A stretch of DNA of 64,000 nt, from positions 494,109-558,108 of the forward strand of contig CANTFL010000320.1 of the NCBI GenBank assembly GCA_947650285.1, read 5' to 3'. The notes under the pieces are model-generated. The model was not told the origin of the DNA. It did not search any database and saw only the letters and a list, made by a program, of their open reading frames with translations. The first letter of the stretch is position 1. Every line of letters begins with the position of its first letter. The stretch comes from Hyaloperonospora brassicae. Its lineage: Eukaryota; Oomycota; Peronosporomycetes; Peronosporales; Peronosporaceae. A program made the translations under genes and the position numbers. Shown piece after piece: positions 22,119-33,584 of the stretch.

Positions 22119-23812
22119 TGTGGTAAAGTCACTAATTAAATTTTGGGACGTGGATCGGTCATCTGGTTCAACTGTTACCAGACTGATGGATATGGATCGA
22201 CCTGAGACGGAGCGATCTGGGACAAGACGACAACTAGAAGATTTACATGGGGCGATCTGGGACAAGGATCTGGGACTAGGTGATGTAATATGACTCTGTG
22301 ACGAAGCTTTAACATCCTGCAGATCGGTGACACTCTTTACCGGTCTCCCAGATGGAGTACTGATTTAGGTTAATTATGGCCCGATCTGGAATTGAGGATG
22401 TTTGTGGGAGTCCGTGGGACCGTTGTGAAAACTATGGACGGTCCTATTGAGCAGATAAACCCTTGAAGATGGTATCGGAGTACGCTCAATGGACGGAAGA
22501 ACACATATGACCAGATCGCACGGTGTCGATCCTCAACGATCTCGAATTGGGCATCAGATCGGCCATGTTCCCCACTGATTATGGATATGTCGCTGATGAG
22601 ACTTTCGGATCATGACAGACATGCTTGTTGAAGGTCCGCGTGTGATGTCTCAAAAGTTTACATCGAAAGAGCCGGTGGAGGCCGGTTGAATTGACGCCGC
22701 AAAGCGGATTTGGACACATTTGGAATTTGAGTACTATTTTGGACCTTTTGGTATTAAAATTGGGTAATTGGTACCATATTTGGAATTTGCTCCTATTAGG
22801 TGTCTAGATTCGATATCGGAAGTGTTGGCGCTATCTTTGGAGTACAGGTTACGAAATTTCGACACGTGTTCAAGGGGGCGGTCAAGCTTAAAGGAGTTAT
22901 CGACTTGGAGAGTGAACTACGGTTGGGAATAGGCTTAAAGATAGGTTGGCTAATAAATGGTTGGTAAATAAACATACTTAACCTCTACTTCTTCTGCTCA
23001 CGACGCACGTTCCCCTCCCCTCTTCTCCGGACAAGATTTATTTGGCTTCCCCAGCTGGTCAAGGCACGCGTGTTACAGGGACACAGAAGACCGATCTTGG
23101 ATTGTTGGCCGAGATCGAGAAGAGCGATCTCGGGACATCTGGCCCGGATCGATCAAGTGCTCACACTTAACATAACTGCTGGGGTAGCAGCAAAAAGCAA
23201 CACAAAGAAAAGGACATTGGACATAAGATCGCGAGACGGCTCAAGTGGTCAGAAGATTTGGACAAGGAGTTCAAGACAAGACCGAGCAAGATCGAAGCGA
23301 TCTACAGGGCAGATCGGCACGTTTCATTTTGGCGAAACCAAGAACCGATCTGTCCATATTGCGCACTTCCGGCAAATCGGCCGATCCCGAGACCACTCGG
23401 AACGATCTCAGCGCAATATCGACGCAAGACTATTATTTGCTGAGTAAAGATTTCCGCACAGCAAAGATCCCGATCCTGAAGGCGAATCGAGATCGGTGTG
23501 ATTCAATATCGAGATCGCGACATCTCCAAATAGAGATCGCCGCGACTCAAGATCAAGATCGCAGAACCCCTGTTCGTGGTGTGAAGATTTCCGCACCGGA
23601 AGCGAACGCTCAACCCCAAACCCTTAGCGAGATCAACATCTCCCAAGGCCATTACGAAGAGATCAAGCCAGCCCAACCGACAGGTACACAAGGTGAGCAC
23701 AAGGCTATACAACAAGGCACGGATCGGAGTACCCCCTCCGTCAGTCGGCAAGTCTGGGCAAGTGGAAGATCGACACTCACTAAGGAGATTTTGTGAGATC
23801 GACTTCACCGCA
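22119..23812 (+). mobile_element. Solo LTR nested inside the 5' LTR of element B
   Basis: A 1694-bp unit starting TGTGGTAAAGTCAC and ending GACTTCACCGCA, ends like those of family B but with a different body. Its 3' part (23700-23812) matches the LTR at 63897-64000 on the opposite strand. It interrupts the phrase 'gtggagcacaccatgtgatcc' found uninterrupted in other LTR copies. From that phrase the TSD is ACAC, intact on the right (23813-23816) and changed to ATAA on the left (22115-22118). The ORFs inside (e.g. 23245-23796) are rich in GATC-derived residues and not convincing. Confidence 0.78.
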
Positions 23813-26178
23813 ACACCATGTGATCCGCGATCAGCAAGGCGATCGCGATCAGGAAGCGATCGAGATCATGATCAGCGATCAGGTATGTGATCGCGATCAG
23901 ACAAGCGTATCAGGTGTGGGCCACGCAATTACAAGATCGCTACCGTCTAGAGAGAGCGACATGTGGCAAACGATGTCCAAGACATGGGGATAGGGATAGG
24001 GTTTTTTGGTTTGATTGGTTAACAGTAAACAGAGTTCAATTTGCTGCAAAGTACACGTGTCGACTTCTCCTACGGGTGGAGCATTGGCCACCCGACGTCA
24101 AGGTAAGGTTTATATACTTAAATCAAGTGGTATCCCTGGATTGTTTGGCCAGGGATCAAGATCTCTCAAACAACACCCCAACTGCGACTGGACGCAGAAA
24201 ACCCTTTGTGGTTGAGGACCCAAGATCGAGAGACGGCTCAAGTGGTCAGAAGGCTCGCGAACCAAGGTCTACATTTGGACAAGGCGACCTGTTACAGATC
24301 AGGATGACTCATATCGAGCACCCCACAATCATACAAGTGGTCGCGTGACGAATTCCACGTGATCAAACCAAATCCGATCGTGGTGTGAAGATTTCCACAC
24401 CGTGATCGAACCTCGACCCCATCGCAAACACGGTCAAGTTTTCCATTGACACGAGTTTACCTGGAAGAGTGCAACCCGCCCCACCAACGGGTACACAAGG
24501 TGAGGAAGGCTATAAAGAACACGGAATCAGAGTACCCCCTCTGTTAGTCGGTTGTCCGGGCGCCAGTGGAGAGTTGGGATGCACTCCTCAAAAGAGCGAT
24601 CACCACTCCACCACATGACCACGAGGGACACAGAAGATTGGTGTATGCAGCCCGAGGAAGATGTTTATCTACAATCAAAAGTTTCTTAGTACATCTCTAC
24701 GACCAAAGGGTGCAGGAGGGGTGATTAGTTACAAGATCGGCAGGAGAAGTCAAATTCTGAAGTAAAGATGGTCGATGCAAAAGATATCGGGCGAGGTATC
24801 AGCAATTTTCTGCAAGGAAAGTCCCGCTGTCAGACAGACGGGGGTGCAATCAGAGAGTGTGATTTACAGGAAACGTCCGATCGACTGGTGAAACGGAATG
24901 ATGTCGTGGCGATCGTAAAATAAAAGACGGTGGTGGAACCGCTTACCGAGTCGACGTATCGTAACGAAAGTGAAGAGTTATAAGCTAGGGATGTCGATCG
25001 GCACATGGCGATCCTACCGAACGTTGTTACACCGATGGCCGAGGTAGCCTTTAGAAAACATTCAACCGGGTGACCCATGGGGGCCACTGCGAGTGATCAA
25101 GAGAAGTTGCGACAACTAATATGGGATAATCGCTATCTGCTAATCTGCAAAGATAATGCCCGACCCCTTGCGCCTCGTAGATCGGCCTGTGATATTGATG
25201 TCGGAGGCGCTAACCCGATCGCACAGAGAGTGCGACCGGTCGCTCCCGAATTTCACAAGAAGCTAGCTGATCTGATCAAGGGACTAATGACGGCGCAGAT
25301 CATTTGCCTGTCCACTTCTTCGTGGTCATCACCGATCGTGGTGATCATAAAGAAGGATGGAGAAGATATTAGATTATGAATCAACTATAAACGAGTGAAT
25401 CAGCTGACGAGATTGATGGTTTACCCCATGCCTTTGATCATCGACTTGCTGCAGGATATAAATAGAGCCATGTGGTGCTGTTCCTTAGACATGGCAAGTG
25501 GTTTTCGGGAATTAAAATGACGGAGCGAGCGAGGGGAATTTCGGCATTTTTAACCCAAATAGGCCTGTTTATATGGCTAAGGATGCCGCTTTGATTAAAA
25601 TACGCACACCAGATTTACCAACGACTGATCGAAAATGCGTTATATGGATATTTGAAGATTTGTACACGTCCAAATACGATCACTTTGGGATCACCAGATC
25701 TTATCGATGTATTTACCGAAGGAAAACCGGATTCTAACGTGAAGACGTCGGTCCTTGGTCGAAGGTCATACATCGACGATATTCTAATACCGGCCCCGTC
25801 GTATGAATATCTCTACTGCAAAGTGGAACGGTTGTTGAACGTGTGTAATCAATGGAATTTATCGATCAGTCTGGCTAAGAGCTTCTGGAGACGACGCAAG
25901 GTAGCCTACTTGGATCATCCAGTGTCTTTGGCTGGATAAGAAGCGAACCCAAATGATCTAGGATCATTGGTAAAATACCATTTCCTCGCTCCTTACGATT
26001 GATGCAATCGTTTATGGGGAGCCTCAATTATTACAGTCGATTCATCCAAGACTCTTCAGTGTACGCCCCAGTACTGTACGAATTACGAGAAGCAGATTTC
26101 CATGGGATACGTCGAACGTATGAAGATCCAAGGACAGTGAAGGTTGCTGGACGAACTCGGCTGTGTCATACTGCCCAT

Positions 26179-26403
26179 GATAGCAATCAGAAATTGCATC
26201 CTGTTGCTCGGGGCGATCAGAGATCGCACCCAAACGCTGGTAGCGATCAGGATTCACACTCAATCACTGAGGGCGATCATGAATCACACCCAATTTCTGG
26301 GGGGGATCAGGAATCACATCCCATCGCTGAGGGCGACCAGTCATCACACCCGTCCGCTGATAGTGATCAGGAATCGCACCCAATTGCTGGGGGCGATCGG
26401 GAT
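26179..26403 (+). repeat. 30-bp tandem repeat encoding a 10-residue unit within pol B
   Basis: About 7.5 copies of a 30-bp unit (GATCAGGAATCACACCCAAT-type) coding units like GDQESHPIAG. It lies between the RT thumb and the first RNase H and stays in frame throughout. Confidence 0.88.
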
Positions 26404-26521
26404 CCGGAAGGCAGGAGTCTCTGGGAGAAAGCAACGATCGCGTTCACTTTCTTGAAACAGAAGATAGCGACTACACCCATTTTGAAACCTTTGACCCGGA
26501 TCGACCGCCAGTGATTGTGTT

Positions 26522-26962
26522 TACGCCAGCAAGTGGGCTGTGTCGGCGGCATTCCTGCAGAAACATGAGGAGGTGTACTGGCCGGTCACTTTTTCAAGCC
26601 GTACGCTGAAGCTCAACGAACTTAACTATGGCATGGTGGAGAAGGAGGTACTAGCATTGCTAAAGATGCTAGATATATGCTATACCATGCTGGTGTCTCG
26701 TGATATCACCGTGCGGACGCGTTATTCAACCTTAGCCTGGTTGCTCCAATTACCTGGTATCAATGGGAGATTAGGACCATGGGCTACATTGTTATCAAAC
26801 TGTACACTGGACATCCGTCAATGTGAGAAGGGTGAAGATGAGATACTGGGTACTCTGGCAGCGAGTATAACTCCTAGACAGGAAGTGAATGAGATGTTGA
26901 TCGCGATTGCGCCAAAGAAACAACCACGACAAACGATCAGTATGCCTCCACCTACGGTCGAA
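26522..26962 (+). pseudogene. Original RNase H of element B, catalytic residues lost (connection-like)
   Basis: Recognised by YASKWAVSAAFLQ, YWPVTFSSRTLKLNELNYGM, VEKEVLALLKMLD and RTRYSTLAWLLQ. Compared with typical Gypsy RNase H, the first Asp (DAS) is Tyr (YAS) and the TDH Asp block is TRYST; the Glu in VEKEVLAL is kept. The sequence is otherwise well conserved, which suggests the loss is a feature of the lineage rather than decay of this copy. A one-base shift precedes it near 26515. Confidence 0.72.
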
Positions 26963-26980
26963 TAGGAATAAAATCTCTGG

Positions 26981-27529
26981 GTGGCTAGTTTTGATGGGTC
27001 TGCTAGAGCGAAGAGAAAGTGTGGAGCATGCAGCGCGATCAAACGAAGATTATTGGGTTGGACAATTGTTGCTGCCGCATCTGAGTTCGTCCCTGATTCT
27101 ACGGTCAACGAAGCAGAGTATAGAGGAATACTTCTCTATTTTGATTTGTTGACTGATCCGACTAGGGGACTGCTAATCATATGTGGAGATTCAAATTTAG
27201 TGATCCGGCAAATGCGTGGAGAGATCGATTGCAAGGCGCCAGGTCTACAAATGCTGAGACATAAAGCGATAAAGGGACTCCGATCCTGGCTAAAACATGA
27301 TTTCTTACATGTGAAACGCGATTGGAACGCAAGAGCAGATAGATTTAGAAGTGAAGCTTTGCGGAAAGAGATAGGTGCGATAGTGATGGATGACCAAGAT
27401 CGCCAAGAACTAGTGACTCTGAGTAGGCTAGATGAGTTACTGTTACCCCGCAAGACGAATCAGAGGGTGTGCGTGTCTGCAATTACCCGTGCTGCCGCAC
27501 GACGACGCCATTCGCCACAAATTGATTAA
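26981..27529 (+). pseudogene. Second, archaeal-type RNase H (aRNH) of element B
   Basis: Degrades the RNA strand of the RNA-DNA hybrid. The open frame shows the RNase H pattern with catalytic acids in FDGSARAKRKCGACSAI (Asp), STVNEAEYRGILLYFDLL (Glu), LIICGDSNLVIRQMRGEID (Asp) and WNARADRFRSEAL (Asp). The GDSxLVIxQ block and the extended spacing are those of the archaeal/plant-type RNase H. It follows the degenerate first RNase H and precedes integrase. This segment is one of the longest intact reading frames in element B (182 codons). Confidence 0.8.
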
Positions 27530-27749
27530 GAGGAGATCGTACAACAGATACGAATTGAACGGATCAAGCAAGCAGCATGAAGAGAGTTGGATTTTTAACT
27601 TGAAGATCTATTGGACTGGAGACGTATCTACGATTGCATCAGCGGATAATAAATCATGTGTTGTGATCGCGCCGGACTATGAAGTCGATCAGGACGAGTT
27701 TTTGCTCTTTTGTGCCTGATCAGCTACAAAATCAGAAGATAGAGTAGAG

Positions 27750-29171
27750 CTGGGCCGGTTGGTGATCCCGGAGCTATTGCAGCAGGATTTTTTACATCAT
27801 TATCATACCAGTTTCGAGGGCGGCCACCAGGATATAGGTCGAACTTACCAGAGGATCACGGTGAACTTTCACTGGAGAGGGTTGTATCGAAGAGTGCAAC
27901 GGAATGTAAGAGAGCGTGTGGATTGCGAGGCAGGTAAAGGCCGCCCCTGCGATCGAAGTGGCTCGCCGGGTGACGTACAAGCGGCGTACCCTTTTCAGAT
28001 TCTAGCGATGGATCATATTCCTACTTTGCCGCGATCGTTCAAAGGGAACACAGAGTTGTTGATCTGGGTCGACCTGTTCTCTGGATATGTTGTTGCGAAG
28101 GCGAGTGCATCTCGGACCGCACAAACAGTCGCGGAGAATTACGATGAATGTAAATATAAAAGGTTTGGCGCAAGTGAATCAATTCGTCACGATCGAGAGC
28201 CAGGAATCATGTCTGATTTCTTTCGTGCGTTTAATCCGATCGTGGGCCAGAACAACAAGCTATTATGGCTTTTGGCCACAAGCAAACGGCTCAGCAGAGC
28301 GCATGGTACAGACGTTTAGTAGAGCGATCAAGATGTATCTGTTAACGAAAACCAGATAGATTGGAAGAATATGCCAAAAGATTGACCACGCGACCAACAC
28401 CGCACATGATCGGATTCGCGGTGACACCCCATTTTATTTAGTCCACGGTTGGGACCCCCGATCAACGTTGGAAGCCACGTTACCTCTAGGGTGTACTGCG
28501 TCGCGAGATCGATATCTACTACGCTGGCGGTTTGGCATAAAACGCCATTATCAATTGGCGAGAGCGACGGTGAACAGTCGACTGAAGGAAATAATTATAG
28601 ATCGCGCTGATCAGCATAATCAGGATCGCGATCTGCTGGACAAATGCAGCGGATCGCAACTTTGGCTATTTATGGATCGCGTGAAGGAGGGGTACGCTCG
28701 GAAACTGGCACATATGTGACACGGACCGTTCCGAGTGATCGGCAAGTGCGGGGATCACGCGGTGAGATTGGAAATAGCAGGTACGCCCTACCAAGTCTTC
28801 CCAGTGCTTCACGTGTTGAAGATGAAAGTCGTACGACTGATTCCAAGTCGACCGATTAAAAAACTGTTAATAATCAAAGCGGATCGAGTTGACTTTGACG
28901 AAGCATTTTTACCAGAAGACAGTTGGGTAAGCGATCTGGCAGAAGACGAGTTTGAAGTGTAGAGAATAGCGGACATGCGATCAGGACGGTGGACACGTTA
29001 TGGCAGGGCGCACTGACAGTTCAAATTCTATTGAAAAAAATTGGGGGTCCTTCGTGGGTGGACGAAGCCGGCTTAAACTGTGGGTCGTTAAAACAAGAAT
29101 GGGATCGTGGTCGTGTGCGGAAGAATCGGTTGGAAGCGATGCAGTCGCATGAAGAAGGGGAATGCGGATGA
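27750..29171 (+). pseudogene. Integrase and chromodomain of element B
   Basis: The zinc-binding region has HHYHTSFEGGH, but only one Cys of the CxxC pair remains (RVDCEAGKG). Catalytic Asp in LAMDHIP, second Asp in RHDREPGIMSDFF, and, after a frame change, Glu in QANGSAERMVQTF. A GPY-like C-terminal region (VIGKCGDHAVRLEIAGTPY ... PVLHVLKMKVV) precedes a chromodomain-like end (GGPSWVDEAGLNCGSL), which in chromoviruses steers insertion toward modified chromatin. Confidence 0.82.
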
Positions 29172-30071
29172 GTGACGGGGTCAGGTCGCGGACTTGAGGT
29201 CACGTTCAGGAAGGCTGCATGGGAAGGTGGAAAGGCGGTAGATGTTGTGAGTATGGCAATCGAAGGTTTACCGAAGCGATCGCGCAGGTAAATGTCTGGT
29301 AGTATTTTTGATCGCCTGTGATCTGCATTGGTGGATATGATCGCGGTGATCAGATCAGTGAATCTTTAATCGCAAACGATCTGGATGGTGGTAGATCTGA
29401 TCGCGGCCATCAGATCACTAGACCTTTGATCGCGAGCGATCTGGATGGAGGGTGACCTGATCAAGCATGGTTAAAAAAAGAAGAATGACGAGGACAATTT
29501 CAACAATGGGTTACGAGAATTAAAACGAAGGCGAAATTTGATATTGAACGAAGAGACTGACAACTCTTGGACGAGCAACAAGGGAAGAATTTGCCAGAGA
29601 TAAGGGTGATCGAAGATCCAGGATGCTTCGCGATCGCGGGCCGATACTGGTTACGCCACGGCTCAGCTGAGTCAGCTCGGGACAAGGCAGTGATCACATT
29701 TGGAATCTTGGTCGTCTTGCATCGTAAATTAGGGCACCACAATATTTTCTTTGATGAGACTGGGAAGTGTAAAAAGAAGAAGTCCAACAGAATGTACAAG
29801 TCGCAATGCCCGTCGATCATCCTATGAAGGATAAAGTGGAGGCCAATTTTTAACGAGGTCCCGACAGCGATGGGCTCTGCCGGCGCAATTCACAAAACTC
29901 GGCCAATCCCGGATCTGCCTGGCGCTGCCGACTGGAGATGGGTAGAACATGAGTCATTTTTCATAGCGCCTGTCGATGATGATATTCAGACGCGCGATAC
30001 GTTTCCACCAACTCCTTGAACCACCCAGTCACTGGATAGGAGATCAGCTCCATCGGTTGATCGAGAATTTT

Positions 30072-32276
30072 TCATGGGTCTTGGCTGTGGATATACGTGA
30101 TCTGCGCAGAAGAAATCAACTGGGGAGCCCATTGATCAGACCAGAGTGACGACGGCCTCGGTGCCTTGTACGCGGGGAACGGAAAGAATTTCGGCTTGGA
30201 GAAATGTTTGGCCATGAACTTTACTTCCAGCTTAGCGACACTGGTATAGCTGACTCGCCGCGACGACCAGGGGCCTAATTGATAAAGTTGACCGGGGGAC
30301 GCGATAGCTGTACACAAGGATCCACTGAATGCGCGGTATACGAGTGGCTGGCAGCGCGATATATTGGCCGGGAGACAATAGATTGTTCACGTCCTCGCGA
30401 TCATAACTGGAAATGCTGATACTGCCAGACGAATCCCTCGACGGCTCGCCAAGAAGATCGATCTTGGATACCTTGGATTTCTTGGGAGTCGTCGATGGAG
30501 CAGGAGAAGAAGATCGCGAGCTGGAGATGAAATCTTCAATGATGATCGTGGATGCAGGTCGATCAAGTTTGGACGATTTTAGCGGAAGTCGAAGCTCGTA
30601 TGCGGGAAGTAGATCGCGACTCAGATAGCGCGGCGCGGGTGGCATCCCCCGACATACTGGACGAATCGCTCTATTCCTATGACAAAGAATACCAATTCTC
30701 CGGATTAGCTCAACTTTCCATCTCTTTTTGCGACGTCTTGGTGGAGATCACAAGAGCCCCCTGAAACGGAGGCATATTAGCAGTCTTCTTTGGGTACGCC
30801 CCGGGTGAACGCTTGGACGATACCGATCGCTTGGGTTTAGGTGATCGCGTTGAACCAGCTGACCTACCGTGAGAAGGTAATCGTGCGGGTGCTGATACCG
30901 GTGCGGATGCTGCTACCGGTGCGGATGTAGTAGACTTAAGAGGATCGCCTGTTTGCAGCGACTCAGCTGATTGTGCGGAATTTTCCGCCGAAGCTGACCT
31001 AGTTGATCGCGTGGGCAAGGTCGATCGCGGGGACGAAGTAGACTTGGCTGGCTTTGTACGCGATGCAGTCTTGCCCGATTTCTGGATCATGTCCCGAGAC
31101 TTAGAAGCATCCGTTTGCACCACATCAGATGATTGCGTGGCTGGAGATGATCGCGTAGGCCCAGCAGAAAAATTTGAGCAGGCAGATCGCGTCGAAGTCC
31201 TGGTCGGGGTTAGAGGACGGAAGTCTTCGGAAACGTGAGAACGCTTGGACGCAAGACCATGGTTACTGTCGCTCCGATTACGCTTGCTGTCCGAAGAAGC
31301 TGGAACTGTCGCTGTAGGAAATGGACGACCAGATGCTAGCTGAGCCAGATGAAACCGAAGTTGGTCGCGATCAGCTACAGCAAGATCACGATCGGCGATC
31401 GCAACATCGCGAGCATTATCCAAATCTTGGATCTTAAGTTGAAGACGCGCATTTTTTCGGAGTGTAAAACTACCATCAACTTACGCAGTCGATCCAGTTT
31501 GCGATTTTAATCCGTGATTTCCGCGCCATATTGATCACGCAGCGTAAAGAATAGCGCGAATCTGTTTCTCGAGATCGGCTATCCTCTGCTGATCGCGAGC
31601 AGAGGCGCCCCATTATTTCTTCGCGTCGGCGTCCCGGAGAGCCCGGGTTGACTCGAGCTGCGAAATCCATAAATTTCAACTTTTGATTAAGCGAGCTGAT
31701 CTCTTGCCGAAACAACTTCTCGAGAGACGCACGACCCGAAATCTGGTCACGCCGACTCTTTTCTGAGTCAGAGGAGACAGCTTCGGACAGAAGGGTCTTT
31801 AAGTACTCGATCTCGTTCTCCAAGTCGTGAATTCTCGCCACCCGACCCTTCTTCTTGTTTAAGATGCCTTCGTATTCTTTGCTGCGCTGAAGATCCTTCT
31901 GAAAAGAGGAGAACACACGATCGAAACGATGCTCGAAATATCCACGCAACTGGATCCCGAATTTACGCAACTTGTTCGACTCCTGCTCCAGGCAATCGCC
32001 GCGGTGCTTCTCCTTTTTCAGGGCATTTTTAAGGGATCCGGTATGCCTCACGATCTCCACGTAGCTCTCCAAGCGATCGTTAAGAGCGGCGACCATGCCG
32101 GACATCGTCGGTCGATCAACATACGCAGCGGTGGTCACCTTAGTACTGGGAAGAAGCGGGTACGACCCGGCGTACGACCCATTTGGATCGCGCACGTGCG
32201 TCACCTAACCAAGACCAAGGGCCGACTCACCCCAATCGGAAGAAGAAGAGGTGCCAGACGACTTTGTCGTCGACAT
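30072..32276 (-). pseudogene. Antisense gene of Gypsy element B (coiled coil plus Ser/Arg/Lys-rich), broken
   Basis: A ~2.2-kb coding-like region opposite to pol. It starts at ATG 32276, 92 bp inside the 3' LTR, and ends at 30072, only 52 bp beyond the pol stop, so the two are convergent. MSTTKSSGTSSSSDWGES leads to an in-frame TAG at 32205; the same frame continues to ~31650 with a clear coiled coil (LNDRLESYVEIVRHTGSLK; LENEIEYLKTLLSEAV). Shifts lead to more heptads (QRIADLEKQIRAIL; NARDVAIADRDLAVADRDQL), a 200-residue Ser/Thr/Lys/Arg-rich stretch (30710-31350), and a C-terminal part rich in Pro and aromatics (KFFPFPAYKAPRPSSLWSDQ). It has no zinc knuckle or gag core. Alternative: a foreign gene inserted backwards. 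Confidence 0.58.
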
Positions 32277-32367
32277 GGCGTTAGTTAACACGAGGGACTG
32301 ACCAAGCCTAAAGATAAGAGCGCAGTTAGATCGACACTGTGTGGCGACTAACGGCGCAGGGAACGAC

Positions 32368-33584
32368 TGTGGTAAAGCGACTATAGAAATTTGCTGTAGA
32401 GGAACTGGTCGCATTCCCGTTATGTCCGATCCAGTTAATGGTTGGCGGCCCGGTCCCACATCTGGTCAGATTGCGTCCATCGGACAGTAAGACTAAAATG
32501 TATATCAGATTGGGCAGGTTGGGACCTTAGATCTTGGGTCACGGTATGAGGCGGAAGGTAACGTTGGCGATCAGTCGATCAAGAAGGCAATCACGTTCAA
32601 GGAGGCGATCGAGATCAAGTATGTGATCAAGATCAGGCTGGTGTGGAGTACACCATGTGATTCGCGATCAGCAAGGCTATCACGATCAGGAAGCGATCGA
32701 GATCGTAATCAGGAATCACGTAGGTGATCGTGATCGTGATCATTGATCACGAATGCGATCGAGATCAAGTTGGTGTAGAGCATACCATGTGATTCGCGAT
32801 CAGCAAGGCGATCGCAATCAGGAAGCGATCGAGATCATGACCAGCGATCAGGTATGTGATCGCGATCAGACAAGCGTATCAGGTGTGGGCCACGCAATTA
32901 CATGATCGCTACCGTCTAGAGAGAGCGACATGTGGCAAACGATGTCCAAGACATGGGGATAGGGATAGGTTTTTTTGGTTTGATTGGTTAACAGTAAACA
33001 GAGTTCAATTTGCTGCAAAGTACACGTGTCGACTTCTCCTACAGGTGGAGCATTGGCCACCCGACGTCAAGGAAAGGTTTATATACTTAAATCAAGTGGT
33101 ATCCCTGGATTGTTTGGCCAGGGATCAAGATCTCTCAAACAACACCCCAACTGCGACTGGACGCAGAAAACCCTTTGTGGTTGAGGACCCAAGATCGAGA
33201 GACGGCTCAAGTGGTCAGAAGGCTCGCGAACCAAGGTCTACATTTGGACAAGGCGACCTGTTACAGATCAGGATGACTCATATCGAGCACCCCACAATCA
33301 TACAAGTGGTCGCGTGACGAATTCCACGTGATCAAACCAAATCCGATCGTGGTGTGAAGATTTCCACACCGTGATCGAACCTCGACCCCATCGCAAACAC
33401 GGTCAAGTTTTCCATTGACACGAGTTTACCTGGAAGAGTGCAACCCGCCCCACCAACGGGTACACAAGGTGAGGAAGGCTATAAAGAACACGGAATCAGA
33501 GTACCCCCTCTGTTAGTCGGTTGTCCGGGCGCCAGTGGAGAGTTGGGATGCACTCCTCAAAAGAGCGATCACCACTTCACCACA
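32368..33584 (+). repeat. 3' LTR of Gypsy element B
   Basis: 1217 bp, TGTGGTAAAGCG ... CTTCACCACA, aligned throughout with the split 5' LTR. The preceding bases GCGCAGGGAACGAC are a modest polypurine tract. Confidence 0.9.

Larger units (their letters stand above)
21386..24615 (+). repeat. 5' LTR of Gypsy element B, split by a nested solo LTR
   Basis: 21386-22118 and 23813-24615 together correspond to the 1217-bp 3' LTR. Long blocks are near identical (24010-24600 versus 32980-33570). This copy has more of the GATC-rich repeat units than the 3' LTR, so the arrays changed after insertion or by unequal exchange. Confidence 0.88.
24768..30019 (+). pseudogene. pol: Pol polyprotein of Gypsy element B (gag and protease missing)
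   Basis: Order: linker (24768-25076); RT from ~25080 with GGANPIAQRVRPVAPEF, SPIVVIIKKDGEDIRL then a TGA at 25377, YPMPLIIDLLQD, SLDMASGF, and an intact YIDD at 25769-25780. Then a 30-bp repeat block, a degenerate first RNase H (from ~26522), a second RNase H (26981-27400), integrase (27750-28340), a GPY-like region (FPVLHVLKM ~28800), a chromodomain (~28950-29170), and a C-terminal tail ending near TGA 30017 (WRWVEHESFFIAPVDDD). Many stops and shifts. The layout fits the Phytophthora-type Gypsy pol I know of. Inactive in this copy. Confidence 0.88.
21386..33584 (+). mobile_element. Ty3/Gypsy LTR retrotransposon B with dual RNase H and an antisense gene
   Basis: A 12.2-kb element. The 5' LTR is 21386-24615, enlarged by a nested solo LTR; the 3' LTR is 32368-33584. 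Ends are TGTGGCAAAGCG / TGTGGTAAAGCG and CCACCACA / TTCACCACA. The flanks TAAT (21382-21385) and AAAT (33585-33588) match at three of four bases, compatible with a decayed 4-bp TSD. The internal region has pol (RT, degenerate RNase H, second RNase H, integrase, chromodomain) but no gag or protease: only ~460 bp separate the 5' LTR from RT. A minus-strand gene fills 30072-32276. It could only move with help from other copies. Confidence 0.88.

Noticed and set aside
23245..23796. 183-codon ORF in the nested solo LTR
   Set aside because: Composition follows GATC/CGATC content; several frames are open together and no gag-like motif is present.
26144..26455. 103-codon ORF over the 30-bp repeat in pol B
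   Set aside because: Out-of-frame shadow of the in-frame repeat block of pol.
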